Positions 1 to 4,853 of a stretch of DNA of 6,887 bases are shown here, one piece after another. Numbering within the stretch: the first letter of the stretch is position 1; each line of letters starts with the position of its first letter. The translations under genes and the position numbers were made by a program. Under the pieces are notes generated by a model. That model saw only the letters and a program-made list of their open reading frames with translations, was not told where the DNA came from and did not search any database. The DNA is from Candidatus Bathyarchaeota archaeon. GTDB taxonomy: Archaea > Thermoproteota > Bathyarchaeia > Bathyarchaeales > Bathycorpusculaceae. The DNA lies in NCBI GenBank assembly GCA_030668645.1, contig DAOVFC010000028.1:1-6887 (forward strand). Direction: 5' to 3'.

Positions 1-878
1 TGACCAGGCACATTTCCGATGTACACGTAGTGCAATCCCGCTTCTTTCGCTGCGGCGTACGCTTTCTCCAAGGTTTCAATTGATGTGGACGGAATGTCTG
101 TCACTTGGTATTCTGGGTGAAAACGTAACAGGTGAAACGGCGTGTCTTTGCCGAGAACATCTTTCACCCATGTCGCAAGCTCTCTTATCCTTTCGATTGA
201 ATCGCCCATCTTCGGTACAACCAAGTTCGTGATCTCTAAGTGAATGTTGTTTCGCTTCATCTCCTTCAGAGACTCGTAGATCGGTTCAACCGTGGGAACA
301 GCGGAAAATTTCTTGTAGAAGTCAGGGTCTCCCGCACCCTTAAAATCCACCGTGGCAGCATCCAGATAGGGTGCTATGGCTTTCACCGCTTCCGGCGTCA
401 TGTAACCGTTCGTTACGAAGGTGTTGAAGAACCCTACTTTATGTGCAAGTTTGGCTGTGTCGTAGGCGTACTCAAAAAATATCGTCGGCTCTGTGTAGGT
501 GTAGCTTATTCCTTGGCAGCCGTTGTCCTTTGTGGCTTTGACAACCTCTTCTGGTGGAAAATGCCTCCCAGCTATCTTCTTTTCTTGGCTTATCATCCAG
601 TTGTCGCAGAATTTGCAGCGGAAGTTGCAGCCAACTGTGGCGATAGACATAACCAACGCTCCTGGATTAAAATGTGAAAGCGGCTTCTTTCCTATCGGGT
701 CTACGCATGCGGATATCATCTTTGCATATACAAGCGAGTGAAGTGTTCCGCCTTCGTTTTTCCTAACGAGACAGAAACCCAACTCGCCGTCTTTTATCAG
801 GCATCTTCTAGCGCATAAGTTGCATCTGACTTTTTGGTCTTCCAATTTTTCGTAAAGCATAGCCTCATGTAATGACAT
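1..878 (-). CDS. amrS: AmrS-like radical SAM enzyme of the AmmeMemoRadiSam group (3' end outside window)
   Basis: This is a radical SAM protein of the family found with AMMECR1 and Memo proteins. The frame is open from an ATG at 878 to the left edge, giving 292 residues, so roughly the last 50 of a usual ~340 are missing. Visible parts, in order: an N-terminal cysteine cluster CxxCxxxC at 19-26 with C36, typical of this family; the [4Fe-4S]/SAM motif C84xxxC88xxC91 followed by DNW; a TYTEPT motif near 126-131; TNGY near 155; and a C-terminal YIGNVPG run at the window edge, a family signature. The cellular substrate is not settled, so only family membership is claimed. A Shine-Dalgarno AAGGAG at 888-893 lies 9 bases before the ATG and fixes the start. 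The upstream neighbour on the same strand is a ribbon-helix-helix protein 68 bases away. No amrA or amrB partner is visible here. Confidence 0.93.
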   Translation of the reverse strand, partial: MSLHEAMLYEKLEDQKVRCNLCARRCLIKDGELGFCLVRKNEGGTLHSLVYAKMISACVDPIGKKPLSHFNPGALVMSIATVGCNFRCKFCDNWMISQEKKIAGRHFPPEEVVKATKDNGCQGISYTYTEPTIFFEYAYDTAKLAHKVGFFNTFVTNGYMTPEAVKAIAPYLDAATVDFKGAGDPDFYKKFSAVPTVEPIYESLKEMKRNNIHLEITNLVVPKMGDSIERIRELATWVKDVLGKDTPFHLLRFHPEYQVTDIPSTSIETLEKAYAAAKEAGLHYVYIGNVPG

Positions 879-917
879 TTTTAATTTCTCCTTCGCTTAT
901 GATATGGAAATTCTCTG

Positions 918-942
918 TATACCCTTTGCTTTTTGGGGTATA
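918..942. repeat. Inverted repeat TATACCC / GGGTATA upstream of amrS
   Basis: Seven-base arms at 918-924 and 936-942 are perfectly complementary around an 11-base spacer. The site lies in the 68-base gap between the ribbon-helix-helix gene and amrS. Both arms carry a TATA-like core, so the repeat may overlap the amrS promoter. It could be an operator or an RNA hairpin; the sequence does not decide. Confidence 0.4.
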
Positions 943-946
943 TGAT

Positions 947-1537
947 CTATTCGTTTGTGGAATCCGGCTTTTCTTTGATTTCGAGCACAAAAGGTGGAGT
1001 TGAAGTTTTCACATCTAATTTTATGTCGAGCAAGCCTTCCAGAAAGCCAGCCAAAATTTCGATTTTACTGATAAAAGGCGTTTTCAAGAGAACATACTTG
1101 TCCCTTAGGTAGAAGTCGCCGAATCCCTGCACTCTCAGGCGTTTGAAAACTTCTTTCCACTTTTCACGGTTTGCTGTTTGGATGCCGAGGCTGGCTTCCA
1201 TGGAGATTTTAGTCGCCTCACCCATTTTCCTTCCAACTTCTCGCCACTTCTCCTCTGGAATGTGCTGAAGAAGGATGTTGATTAATTCGACGTTCACGAA
1301 TGCTATTCGGCTTATGCCGCTGTAGTATTCGCCTGGATAACGCCAATCGTATATGCTCATGCTCCTGTAAACGTCGAGCATCTTAGAAATCAAGGGCTTT
1401 ATGCCGGGCTCTTTTCCCTCTCGAATTAGGGAATCAATGAATTCACGCTCACTTTCTTCCAAAATTATTGTTGTTCTTCTAGTCGATTCTTTTTTCTTCA
1501 TCGGCGGTCCAGGTTTTTCTTCTTCACCGGATTGCAT
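947..1537 (-). CDS. Ribbon-helix-helix protein with a V4R-like C-terminal domain (putative regulator)
   Basis: I do not recognise a named family. From the ATG at 1537 the protein has 196 residues. Residues about 19-26 (TRRTTIIL) form a basic strand, followed by helices at about 27-40 and 44-60; this is the pattern of a ribbon-helix-helix DNA-binding domain. The C-terminal half (about 95-190) has a glycine-rich helix near VGRKMGEA, a QGFGDF turn, an LLKTP strand, an ILAGFLEGLL helix and a final VLEIKE strand. That order resembles V4R ligand-binding domains, but the usual cysteines are absent. The frame could also start at 1558, but a TATA box at 1561-1568 is centred about 27 bases before the ATG at 1537, favouring a leaderless message from there. 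It sits directly upstream of amrS and might regulate it; that is inference. Confidence 0.72.
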   Translation of the reverse strand: MQSGEEEKPGPPMKKKESTRRTTIILEESEREFIDSLIREGKEPGIKPLISKMLDVYRSMSIYDWRYPGEYYSGISRIAFVNVELINILLQHIPEEKWREVGRKMGEATKISMEASLGIQTANREKWKEVFKRLRVQGFGDFYLRDKYVLLKTPFISKIEILAGFLEGLLDIKLDVKTSTPPFVLEIKEKPDSTNE

Positions 1538-1560
1538 AACAATTATACCCTCGGGCATAC

Positions 1561-1568
1561 TTTATATG
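1561..1568 (-). promoter_or_regulatory. TATA box for the ribbon-helix-helix gene
   Basis: The minus strand reads GCATATAAAG here, preceded by a purine-rich GCAAAG that could serve as a BRE. The box centre is about 27 bases from the ATG at 1537, fitting a leaderless transcript. It is only a few bases from the upstream ATG at 1558, which argues against that start. Confidence 0.55.
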
Positions 1569-1604
1569 CTTTGCCATCACCTTGACTAAGCTTCTAAAAC
1601 TTCA

Positions 1605-1853
1605 TCACGAAATGATCCTACGCTTAATCAAATACCATATAAGTGCCAAACCAGCAACGAAAAGGATGAACCCAGAAATCATTGAAACGGCGTAGGACAA
1701 GTCTAGAACGTTGAGGAAAAGGTATACCATGTAGGTTGGTCCGACAAAGGTCAAGAAAGCGGCTAGAATGGCTAGAAACGCCTTCCAGAACCTTGAACTT
1801 AAATCAAGCCTTAAAGACGCTTTGCTTTCGCTTTTCCCCTTTTCTTTATCCAT
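1605..1853 (-). CDS. Small two-helix membrane protein, unknown function
   Basis: No family is recognised. From the ATG at 1853 the protein has 82 residues; a GTG three codons upstream (1862) is the alternative start. The first 21 residues are hydrophilic and mixed-charge. Two hydrophobic segments follow at about 24-47 and 54-76, joined by a short NVLDLS turn, and the protein ends in a basic KRR tail. The basic residues at both ends predict both termini in the cytoplasm, with a short outside loop. No catalytic or metal-binding motif is visible. The start lies 42 bases after the PAC2 gene stop on the same strand and no clear promoter lies between, so the two are probably co-transcribed. No strong Shine-Dalgarno is present. 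Confidence 0.72.
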   Translation of the reverse strand: MDKEKGKSESKASLRLDLSSRFWKAFLAILAAFLTFVGPTYMVYLFLNVLDLSYAVSMISGFILFVAGLALIWYLIKRRIIS

Positions 1854-1895
1854 GCAACACACTGTCCCAGCGTTACATTTTCTTACAATCTTCTC

Positions 1896-2540
1896 TTATA
1901 ACCCTTCCTTAACCTCATTACCCAGAGCCTTCATCAAAAACTTGAAAACAGAGAACCCTGCACCTCGATCCGCCTTGAACCCGGTTGTCGCACCTAACAA
2001 GCAGACCCCCTCTAATCCACGCTCTTTCGCAAGTCCCAACATCAACCCCGTAGCCCCCATGATTCTACCCTTGCCATAAATGACCGCGCCTTTTTCCATA
2101 AACTCTGCGGCAAGCTTGGGCGAAGTGGCAGCCACATAAACCTGCTTGTTCGGCCGCGATGTGGGCACGCCGCCCATGGTGACAAAGAAGCCGCAACCAC
2201 ACTTCTCAAGGAATCCCAAGATTTCGCTGCACACCTCGTAATGTGCAACGACATCGTCAAACGAAGGTTGCGTGTCGCCGGTCAAGATGATGAAGTCGTT
2301 TTTCTCCATGGAAGCAGCGTGAAACTCGTAGCGAGGCAGACGGCAAATTCCCTTGGAGTTAACTGAAACATAATCTGGAAAAGAAGGTGAATACAATTCT
2401 ACGAAGGTTTTTGCGCTACAAAACTTTATCAAGAGATAAGCTGCGATCTTTCCCACGTTTCCGAAGCCCGGAAGCCCCTGCACAAAAACCGGCTTTTCAA
2501 GGGCAGGCTCAAACATTTGACGGAAGTACGGTTTGTGCAT
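1896..2540 (-). CDS. PAC2-family protein (proteasome assembly chaperone-like)
   Basis: This belongs to the PAC2 family, which includes the eukaryotic proteasome assembly chaperone PAC2 and archaeal PbaB-like proteins. The diagnostic motif GLPGFGNVGKIAA is at residues 22-34. Further family features are the acidic LTGDTQP segment near 86-92, TMGGVPT near 121-127, and the GRIMGATG and LLGATTG glycine-rich segments in the last third. The 214 residues are slightly short of the usual ~240-260. The open frame begins with a TTG at 2561, but I choose the ATG at 2540 because GGTG at 2550-2553 lies 9 bases before it. A role in proteasome assembly is known for only some archaeal relatives, so for this protein it is inference. 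A small membrane-protein gene follows 42 bases downstream. Confidence 0.88.
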   Translation of the reverse strand: MHKPYFRQMFEPALEKPVFVQGLPGFGNVGKIAAYLLIKFCSAKTFVELYSPSFPDYVSVNSKGICRLPRYEFHAASMEKNDFIILTGDTQPSFDDVVAHYEVCSEILGFLEKCGCGFFVTMGGVPTSRPNKQVYVAATSPKLAAEFMEKGAVIYGKGRIMGATGLMLGLAKERGLEGVCLLGATTGFKADRGAGFSVFKFLMKALGNEVKEGL

Positions 2541-2606
2541 TATAATTGACACCAGACTCAATAAGTGTTTGATGTGACACTAAAATGTTTACTGGAAAGC
2601 GTACAA

Positions 2607-2616
2607 ATATTATAAG
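2607..2616 (-). promoter_or_regulatory. Likely TATA box for the PAC2 gene
   Basis: The minus strand reads CTTATAATAT. A start of transcription about 26 bases on, near 2585, would give a leader of about 45 bases containing the GGTG ribosome-binding site at 2550-2553. The box lies back to back with the tRNA promoter at 2679. Confidence 0.45.
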
Positions 2617-2678
2617 CAGCGAAGGCTTTATTATTGCCGAATCAATGCTAAACCCGTACCGCTTGTTCCCTAAAAAGG

Positions 2679-2685
2679 ATTTAAG
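2679..2685 (+). promoter_or_regulatory. TATA box for initiator tRNA-Met
   Basis: The plus strand reads ATTTAAG after a purine-rich AAAAAGG that fits a BRE. The box centre is about 27 bases before the first tRNA base at 2710, so transcription would begin at or within a few bases of the mature 5' end. Confidence 0.55.
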
Positions 2686-2709
2686 AAAGCCTTCCTTCAA
2701 CATGAAATT

Positions 2710-2809
2710 AGCGGGGTGGGGTAGCCAGGATTAACCCGCTGGGCTCATAAGCGCTTAGATGCTCCGAGAGACCCAGAAATCGGTCGTTCAAATCGACCCC
2801 CCGCTACCA
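2710..2809 (+). tRNA. Initiator tRNA-Met (CAT) with 21-base intron and encoded CCA
   Basis: The cloverleaf folds completely by eye. Acceptor stem AGCGGGG (2710-2716) pairs with CCCCGCT (2799-2805), followed by discriminator A2806 and an encoded CCA at 2807-2809. The D stem pairs GGGT with ACCC around a loop containing GG. The anticodon stem CTGGG (2739-2743) pairs with CCCAG (2772-2776), and the loop is CTCATAA with CAT at 2746-2748. The T arm is GGTCG-TTCAAAT-CGACC. The A1-T72 end pair and the GGG/CCC anticodon stem are the marks of an archaeal initiator rather than elongator tRNA. A 21-base insertion after position 37 is described separately. A weak T-rich stretch (TTTCTCATCTT) follows from 2813. 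Confidence 0.95.
2750..2770 (+). other. tRNA intron at canonical position 37/38
   Basis: Removing these 21 bases restores the loop CTCATAA and a perfect five-pair anticodon stem. The cut could shift by one base at the repeated A without changing the product. The 3' side fits a bulge-helix-bulge: bases 2769-2771 (AGA) bulge next to the anticodon stem, with the cut after the second base, and GAG (2766-2768) pairs with CTC (2744-2746). On the 5' side only a short distal helix, AGC (2750-2752) with GCT (2761-2763), can be drawn, so the motif is relaxed. Confidence 0.88.
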
Positions 2810-2934
2810 TACTTTCTCATCTTAAAAGGGCAGTATGAGGAAGATTGCAATCGATGGGTTGCCGCCTACAAGTATTCTCCACAAGTTCATTAAACTTGGC
2901 GCACACCCTATACCTGCTTGAATTACAGAATCTA

Positions 2935-2950
2935 GAAGAGAAAAAAGAAG
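2935..2950 (-). terminator. T-rich terminator of the 73-residue orphan gene
   Basis: The minus strand reads CTTCTTTTTTCTCTTC starting about 20 bases after the stop of the gene at 2971-3192. Archaeal terminators are often T-runs without a hairpin. The 2810-2970 interval otherwise holds no gene I can support. Confidence 0.45.
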
Positions 2951-2970
2951 TTCGCTTATTTCCTCACGGT

Positions 2971-3192
2971 TCATCTTCGAATAAAAAACCCGCTTAAAGG
3001 TTCATCGCCCCTGTAAACTATGTTTCCGTTGATGGTTAGGCTTTCAACTTCGAGTAAGGATTGCCAAAGCTTTGCTTCCACGAGTTTTTGTTGAAGGGAT
3101 ATTTCAATTTCTTTAAGTAACCGTATTTTTTCGGCGTCTGATACTTTTAGCAAATCCTTCTGTTTAGATCTCTTTCTAAGGAGCCTGATCAT
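2971..3192 (-). CDS. Small orphan protein, unknown function
   Basis: No family is recognised in these 73 residues. The first 12 are very basic (RLLRKRSKQK). Residues about 18-50 form a predicted amphipathic helix rich in K, E and L, possibly a short coiled coil. The last 23, with TINGNIVYRGDEP and a FFIRR end, look like a small beta hairpin. No cysteines, signal peptide or membrane segment are present. The gene is well supported by its signals. GAGGTG at about 3198-3203 lies 5 bases before the ATG, and a TATA box ATTTATTAAG at 3225-3234 predicts transcription starting just before that site. A T-rich terminator follows the stop. It is divergent from the SPASM-like gene at 3301, with only 108 bases between the two starts. 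Confidence 0.65.
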   Translation of the reverse strand: MIRLLRKRSKQKDLLKVSDAEKIRLLKEIEISLQQKLVEAKLWQSLLEVESLTINGNIVYRGDEPLSGFFIRR

Positions 3193-3224
3193 GCCAACAC
3201 CTCTAAAGCATCTTTGTCGTGTAT

Positions 3225-3234
3225 CTTAATAAAT
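3225..3234 (-). promoter_or_regulatory. TATA box for the 73-residue orphan gene
   Basis: The minus strand reads ATTTATTAAG. A start about 26 bases downstream, near 3204, leaves a leader of about 12 bases that just includes the GAGGTG ribosome-binding site. Confidence 0.5.
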
Positions 3235-3270
3235 CGGTTCCTCCAGAAAGCGAAACATGTCGAAAAACGA

Positions 3271-3276
3271 TATAAA
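3271..3276 (+). promoter_or_regulatory. TATA box for the SPASM-like gene (leaderless)
   Basis: TATAAA follows the A-rich CGAAAAACGA. Its centre is about 27 bases before the ATG at 3301, so the message would start at or next to the start codon. No Shine-Dalgarno precedes the ATG, which agrees with a leaderless message. Confidence 0.6.
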
Positions 3277-3300
3277 CAAATCGCAACGTGAATATCGCTT

Positions 3301-3495
3301 ATGAATATGAGAGAAAACCTAGAAACTTACGTGGTAAACGGCGAAACGGTTGGATGTGGAAGCTGCCTAGACAAATACATCTGTGGAGGATGCCGTGTAA
3401 GAGCCTACGGCTACTTTAACGGAGACGTAAACGCCTCAGACACCGGATGCATATGTAATAAGGCGTTATGGGAAAAGCTGACTGGGACCGAGTAG
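3301..3495 (+). CDS. Stand-alone SPASM-like iron-sulfur domain protein
   Basis: This 64-residue protein resembles the C-terminal auxiliary-cluster (SPASM) part of radical SAM proteins such as AhbD/NirJ relatives. The cysteines are C19xxC22-x5-C28-GG-C31, then C50 and C52. The CGGCRVRAYGYF segment is nearly the family signature CGGCRARAYA. It ends in the usual GC-x-CN helix. The radical SAM CxxxCxxC core is absent, and so is the first SPASM cysteine pair. The 108 bases upstream are promoter, with no space for a core on this strand. It has its own TATA box placed for a leaderless start and an intact frame, which argue for a real gene. A retained 3' fragment of a lost radical SAM gene remains possible. 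It may bind a [4Fe-4S] cluster and act with another protein; that is inference. Confidence 0.75.
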   Translation: MNMRENLETYVVNGETVGCGSCLDKYICGGCRVRAYGYFNGDVNASDTGCICNKALWEKLTGTE

Positions 3496-3592
3496 AAGTT
3501 GTTATACTTGCATTTTGGAGAATACGATTTCACCTTTGATAATCTTATCTAAGGTCTTCTTAAGGCATGCATGCACAATCTTCAGTTCTCTG

Positions 3593-3790
3593 TTAAGCCT
3601 TTCCTTTCTCCTCTTTACCGAAGTACGCTGTCCACTTGAGTTTGCGTGCGTCTCTGCCAAGCTTAAGGGAATTTTTGCGGCACTTACTCGAACAGAACCA
3701 CAGAATCGACCCGTCGTTTCTAACATACATCATGCCGGTGCCAGCCGGGAACCCGCTACCGCAGAACGAACATTTCCTAGTCTTGGGCAC
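3593..3790 (-). CDS. rpl24e: Ribosomal protein L24e (eL24)
   Basis: A 65-residue archaeal L24e of the large ribosomal subunit, of normal archaeal length. The zinc-binding cysteines are C7xxC10 and C33xxxC37, with the family sequence FPAGTGMMYVRNDG between them and the FCSSKCRKN turn after. The C-terminal LKWT motif is also typical. The start is a GTG at 3790 (VPKTRKC), supported by GGTGAGGAG a few bases upstream. It is the last gene of the L7Ae-S28e-L24e run, 33 bases after S28e. A TATA-like GAATATAAAT near 3808-3817 in that gap might give an internal promoter, though its spacing to the start is short. The ndk gene that often follows in archaea is not present. Confidence 0.96.
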   Translation of the reverse strand: MPKTRKCSFCGSGFPAGTGMMYVRNDGSILWFCSSKCRKNSLKLGRDARKLKWTAYFGKEEKGKA

Positions 3791-3823
3791 AGACGCTCCT
3801 CACCTACATTTATATTCTACGGT

Positions 3824-4063
3824 TTATCTCCTAATCTTCTTGGCTTCTCGTTCCGTCTCTCGCAGCATTAAAACGTCTTGCACTCGCACCGGTCCTTTCA
3901 CGTTTCGTGTTATGATGCGCCCTCTGTCTCTTCCTTCCAGAATGCGAACTCTAACCTGCATAATCTCACCGGTCACACCGGTGTGTCCGATGACTTGGAT
4001 AACCTCTGCGGGGGTAAGCTCTTCCGCTGCCGCTGCAGTCGCTATCTTCCGTTCTTTGCTCAT
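3824..4063 (-). CDS. rps28e: Ribosomal protein S28e (eS28)
   Basis: A 79-residue small-subunit ribosomal protein near the mRNA exit region. The family is shown by the central GHTGVTGEIMQVRVRILEGRD strand-rich part and the highly conserved C-terminal segment RNVKGPVRVQDVLMLRETERE. The N-terminal 15 residues are a looser extension with an alanine run. I place the start at the ATG at 4063, whose A overlaps the final base of the L7Ae TGA stop. A GTG one codon earlier (4066) would add one residue. GGAG lies five bases before the ATG. The stop-start overlap with rpl7ae indicates translational coupling. Confidence 0.97.
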   Translation of the reverse strand: MSKERKIATAAAAEELTPAEVIQVIGHTGVTGEIMQVRVRILEGRDRGRIITRNVKGPVRVQDVLMLRETEREAKKIRR

Positions 4064-4443
4064 CACTCCGCTCCTCTTTTCAACCGTTCAAGTCTAGTAG
4101 CTATCTCTTTAACGAGTCCCGTAGCATCCCCTTCGTTGACGACGCACGCCGAAGCAGCTGGGACGTCGATGCCAATGGCGGCGCCCACTTTTTCTTTGCT
4201 TGGAACATACAGGTATGGAATTTTTCTTTCGTCGCATAGAAGCGGCAAATGAGCCACAACCTCCGGTGGGTCCACGTCCTCGGCTATGACCACAAGCTTC
4301 GCCTGCGCTCTTTCAATTGCTTTCGTAGTCTCGTTCGTGCCCTTCCTAACAGCACCCGTTTTTGTGGCTATTTGCAGGGCTTCATAGGCCGCATCTGCAA
4401 CCTCTTTAGGAACCTCGAATTTTACATAAAACGGTTTGGACAT
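4063..4443 (-). CDS. rpl7ae: Ribosomal protein L7Ae (eL8), K-turn-binding RNP protein
   Basis: This 126-residue protein is a large-subunit ribosomal protein and also the K-turn-binding subunit of box C/D and H/ACA guide RNPs and of archaeal RNase P. The RNA-binding motif is at 33-45 (RKGTNETTKAIER). The other family marks are the VIAEDVDPPEVVAHLPLLC strand-helix unit near 55-74 and the IGIDVPAASACVV segment near 93-105. The open frame extends upstream to 4467, but I choose the ATG at 4443 because it starts the family-typical MSKPFYVKFEVP and has GGTGA at 4449-4453, five bases before it. First gene of the operon with S28e and L24e. It is divergent from gar1, another H/ACA subunit. Confidence 0.97.
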   Translation of the reverse strand: MSKPFYVKFEVPKEVADAAYEALQIATKTGAVRKGTNETTKAIERAQAKLVVIAEDVDPPEVVAHLPLLCDERKIPYLYVPSKEKVGAAIGIDVPAASACVVNEGDATGLVKEIATRLERLKRGAE

Positions 4444-4484
4444 AAGCCTCACCCTTTTCGAATGCACCCTCTTATCAACTATTC

Positions 4485-4494
4485 CTATTAATGA
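4485..4494 (-). promoter_or_regulatory. Likely TATA box for the rpl7ae operon
   Basis: The minus strand reads TCATTAATAG. Transcription starting about 26 bases on, near 4463, leaves a leader of about 20 bases that includes the GGTGA site. Confidence 0.4.
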
Positions 4495-4512
4495 AGGTTT
4501 CGACTAAAACTG

Positions 4513-4532
4513 GAGCAAAAAACTTTTTGCTC
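4513..4532. repeat. Perfect palindrome between divergent rpl7ae and gar1 promoters
   Basis: Arms GAGCAAAAA (4513-4521) and TTTTTGCTC (4524-4532) match perfectly around an AC centre. The element sits between the two likely TATA boxes, about 18 bases from one and 20 from the other. Its symmetry and place fit a protein-binding operator. A hairpin with a T-run is the alternative, but no gene ends here to be terminated. Confidence 0.6.
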
Positions 4533-4552
4533 GTGATCAAAAGGTAGAAAGG

Positions 4553-4560
4553 TTTAAATA
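4553..4560 (+). promoter_or_regulatory. TATA box for the gar1-tfb operon
   Basis: TTTAAATA follows the purine-rich GTAGAAAGG, a fair BRE. Its centre predicts transcription from about 4582. This excludes the TTG codons at 4568-4573 as starts and leaves a leader of about 25 bases before the TTG at 4607. Confidence 0.6.
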
Positions 4561-4606
4561 AAATGGTTTGTTGAACAACTTTACTTTTCGAGGGGAATTT
4601 AAAAGT

Positions 4607-4852
4607 TTGCAGAGGTTAGGCCGAGTCTTCCGTATAAGTCCAAGTCGAAACATAATTATAAAAGTGGAAACCGTTCCGAAAATCGGTGAAAGAGTGGTTG
4701 ATGAAAACTTGAAGCCCGTCGGAAAAGTTTTCGATGTTTTCGGTCCGGTTTCTTCACCGTACGTGGCTGTAAAACCTACAATTCAAAAACCTGAGAAGCT
4801 GACGAACAGGGTATTATACGTGCTCCCTCAAAGAGGAGAAAGGGGAAGGTAA
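4607..4852 (+). CDS. gar1: H/ACA RNP protein Gar1
   Basis: Gar1 is a subunit of the H/ACA ribonucleoprotein that makes pseudouridine in rRNA, with Cbf5, Nop10 and L7Ae. From the TTG at 4607 the protein has 81 residues, a normal archaeal length. Family marks are LGRVFRIS at the start, VPKIGERVVDENLKPVG near 23-39, and the core GKVFDVFGPVSSPYVAVKP at 39-57. The open frame extends to a TTG at 4568, but the TATA box at 4553-4560 puts that outside the transcript, and family similarity begins only at LQRLG. GAGGGG at 4590-4595 lies 11 bases before the chosen TTG, a somewhat long gap, so the start carries some doubt. One base separates its stop from the TFB start, so the two genes share a transcript. 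Confidence 0.93.
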   Translation: MQRLGRVFRISPSRNIIIKVETVPKIGERVVDENLKPVGKVFDVFGPVSSPYVAVKPTIQKPEKLTNRVLYVLPQRGERGR

Positions 4853-4853
4853 G

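Noticed and set aside
240..741. Two plus-strand open frames across the amrS region
   Set aside because: They are antisense to a strongly conserved radical SAM gene and show no domain or start signal.
2509..2703. A 64-codon minus-strand frame upstream of the PAC2 gene
   Set aside because: It covers the divergent promoter region and overlaps the PAC2 start in another frame, with no family features.
2790..2809. tRNA 3' end as an integration attachment site
   Set aside because: No second copy of the tRNA 3' end and no integrase or mobile gene is seen in the window.
2835..2921. A 28-codon plus-strand frame starting ATG between the tRNA and the 73-residue orphan gene
   Set aside because: There is no ribosome-binding site or convincing TATA box, and no recognisable motif. 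The interval looks intergenic; it also contains a ten-base palindrome GATTGCAATC (2843-2852) that is easily chance.
2835..2960. Possible C/D box guide RNA after the tRNA, with ATGAGGA resembling a C box
   Set aside because: No CTGA D box follows at a suitable distance, and no terminal stem can be drawn.
4444..4465. A K-turn in the rpl7ae leader for L7Ae autoregulation, as reported for some archaea
   Set aside because: GGTGAGG is present, but a paired strand giving the tandem G-A pairs and three-base bulge could not be drawn.
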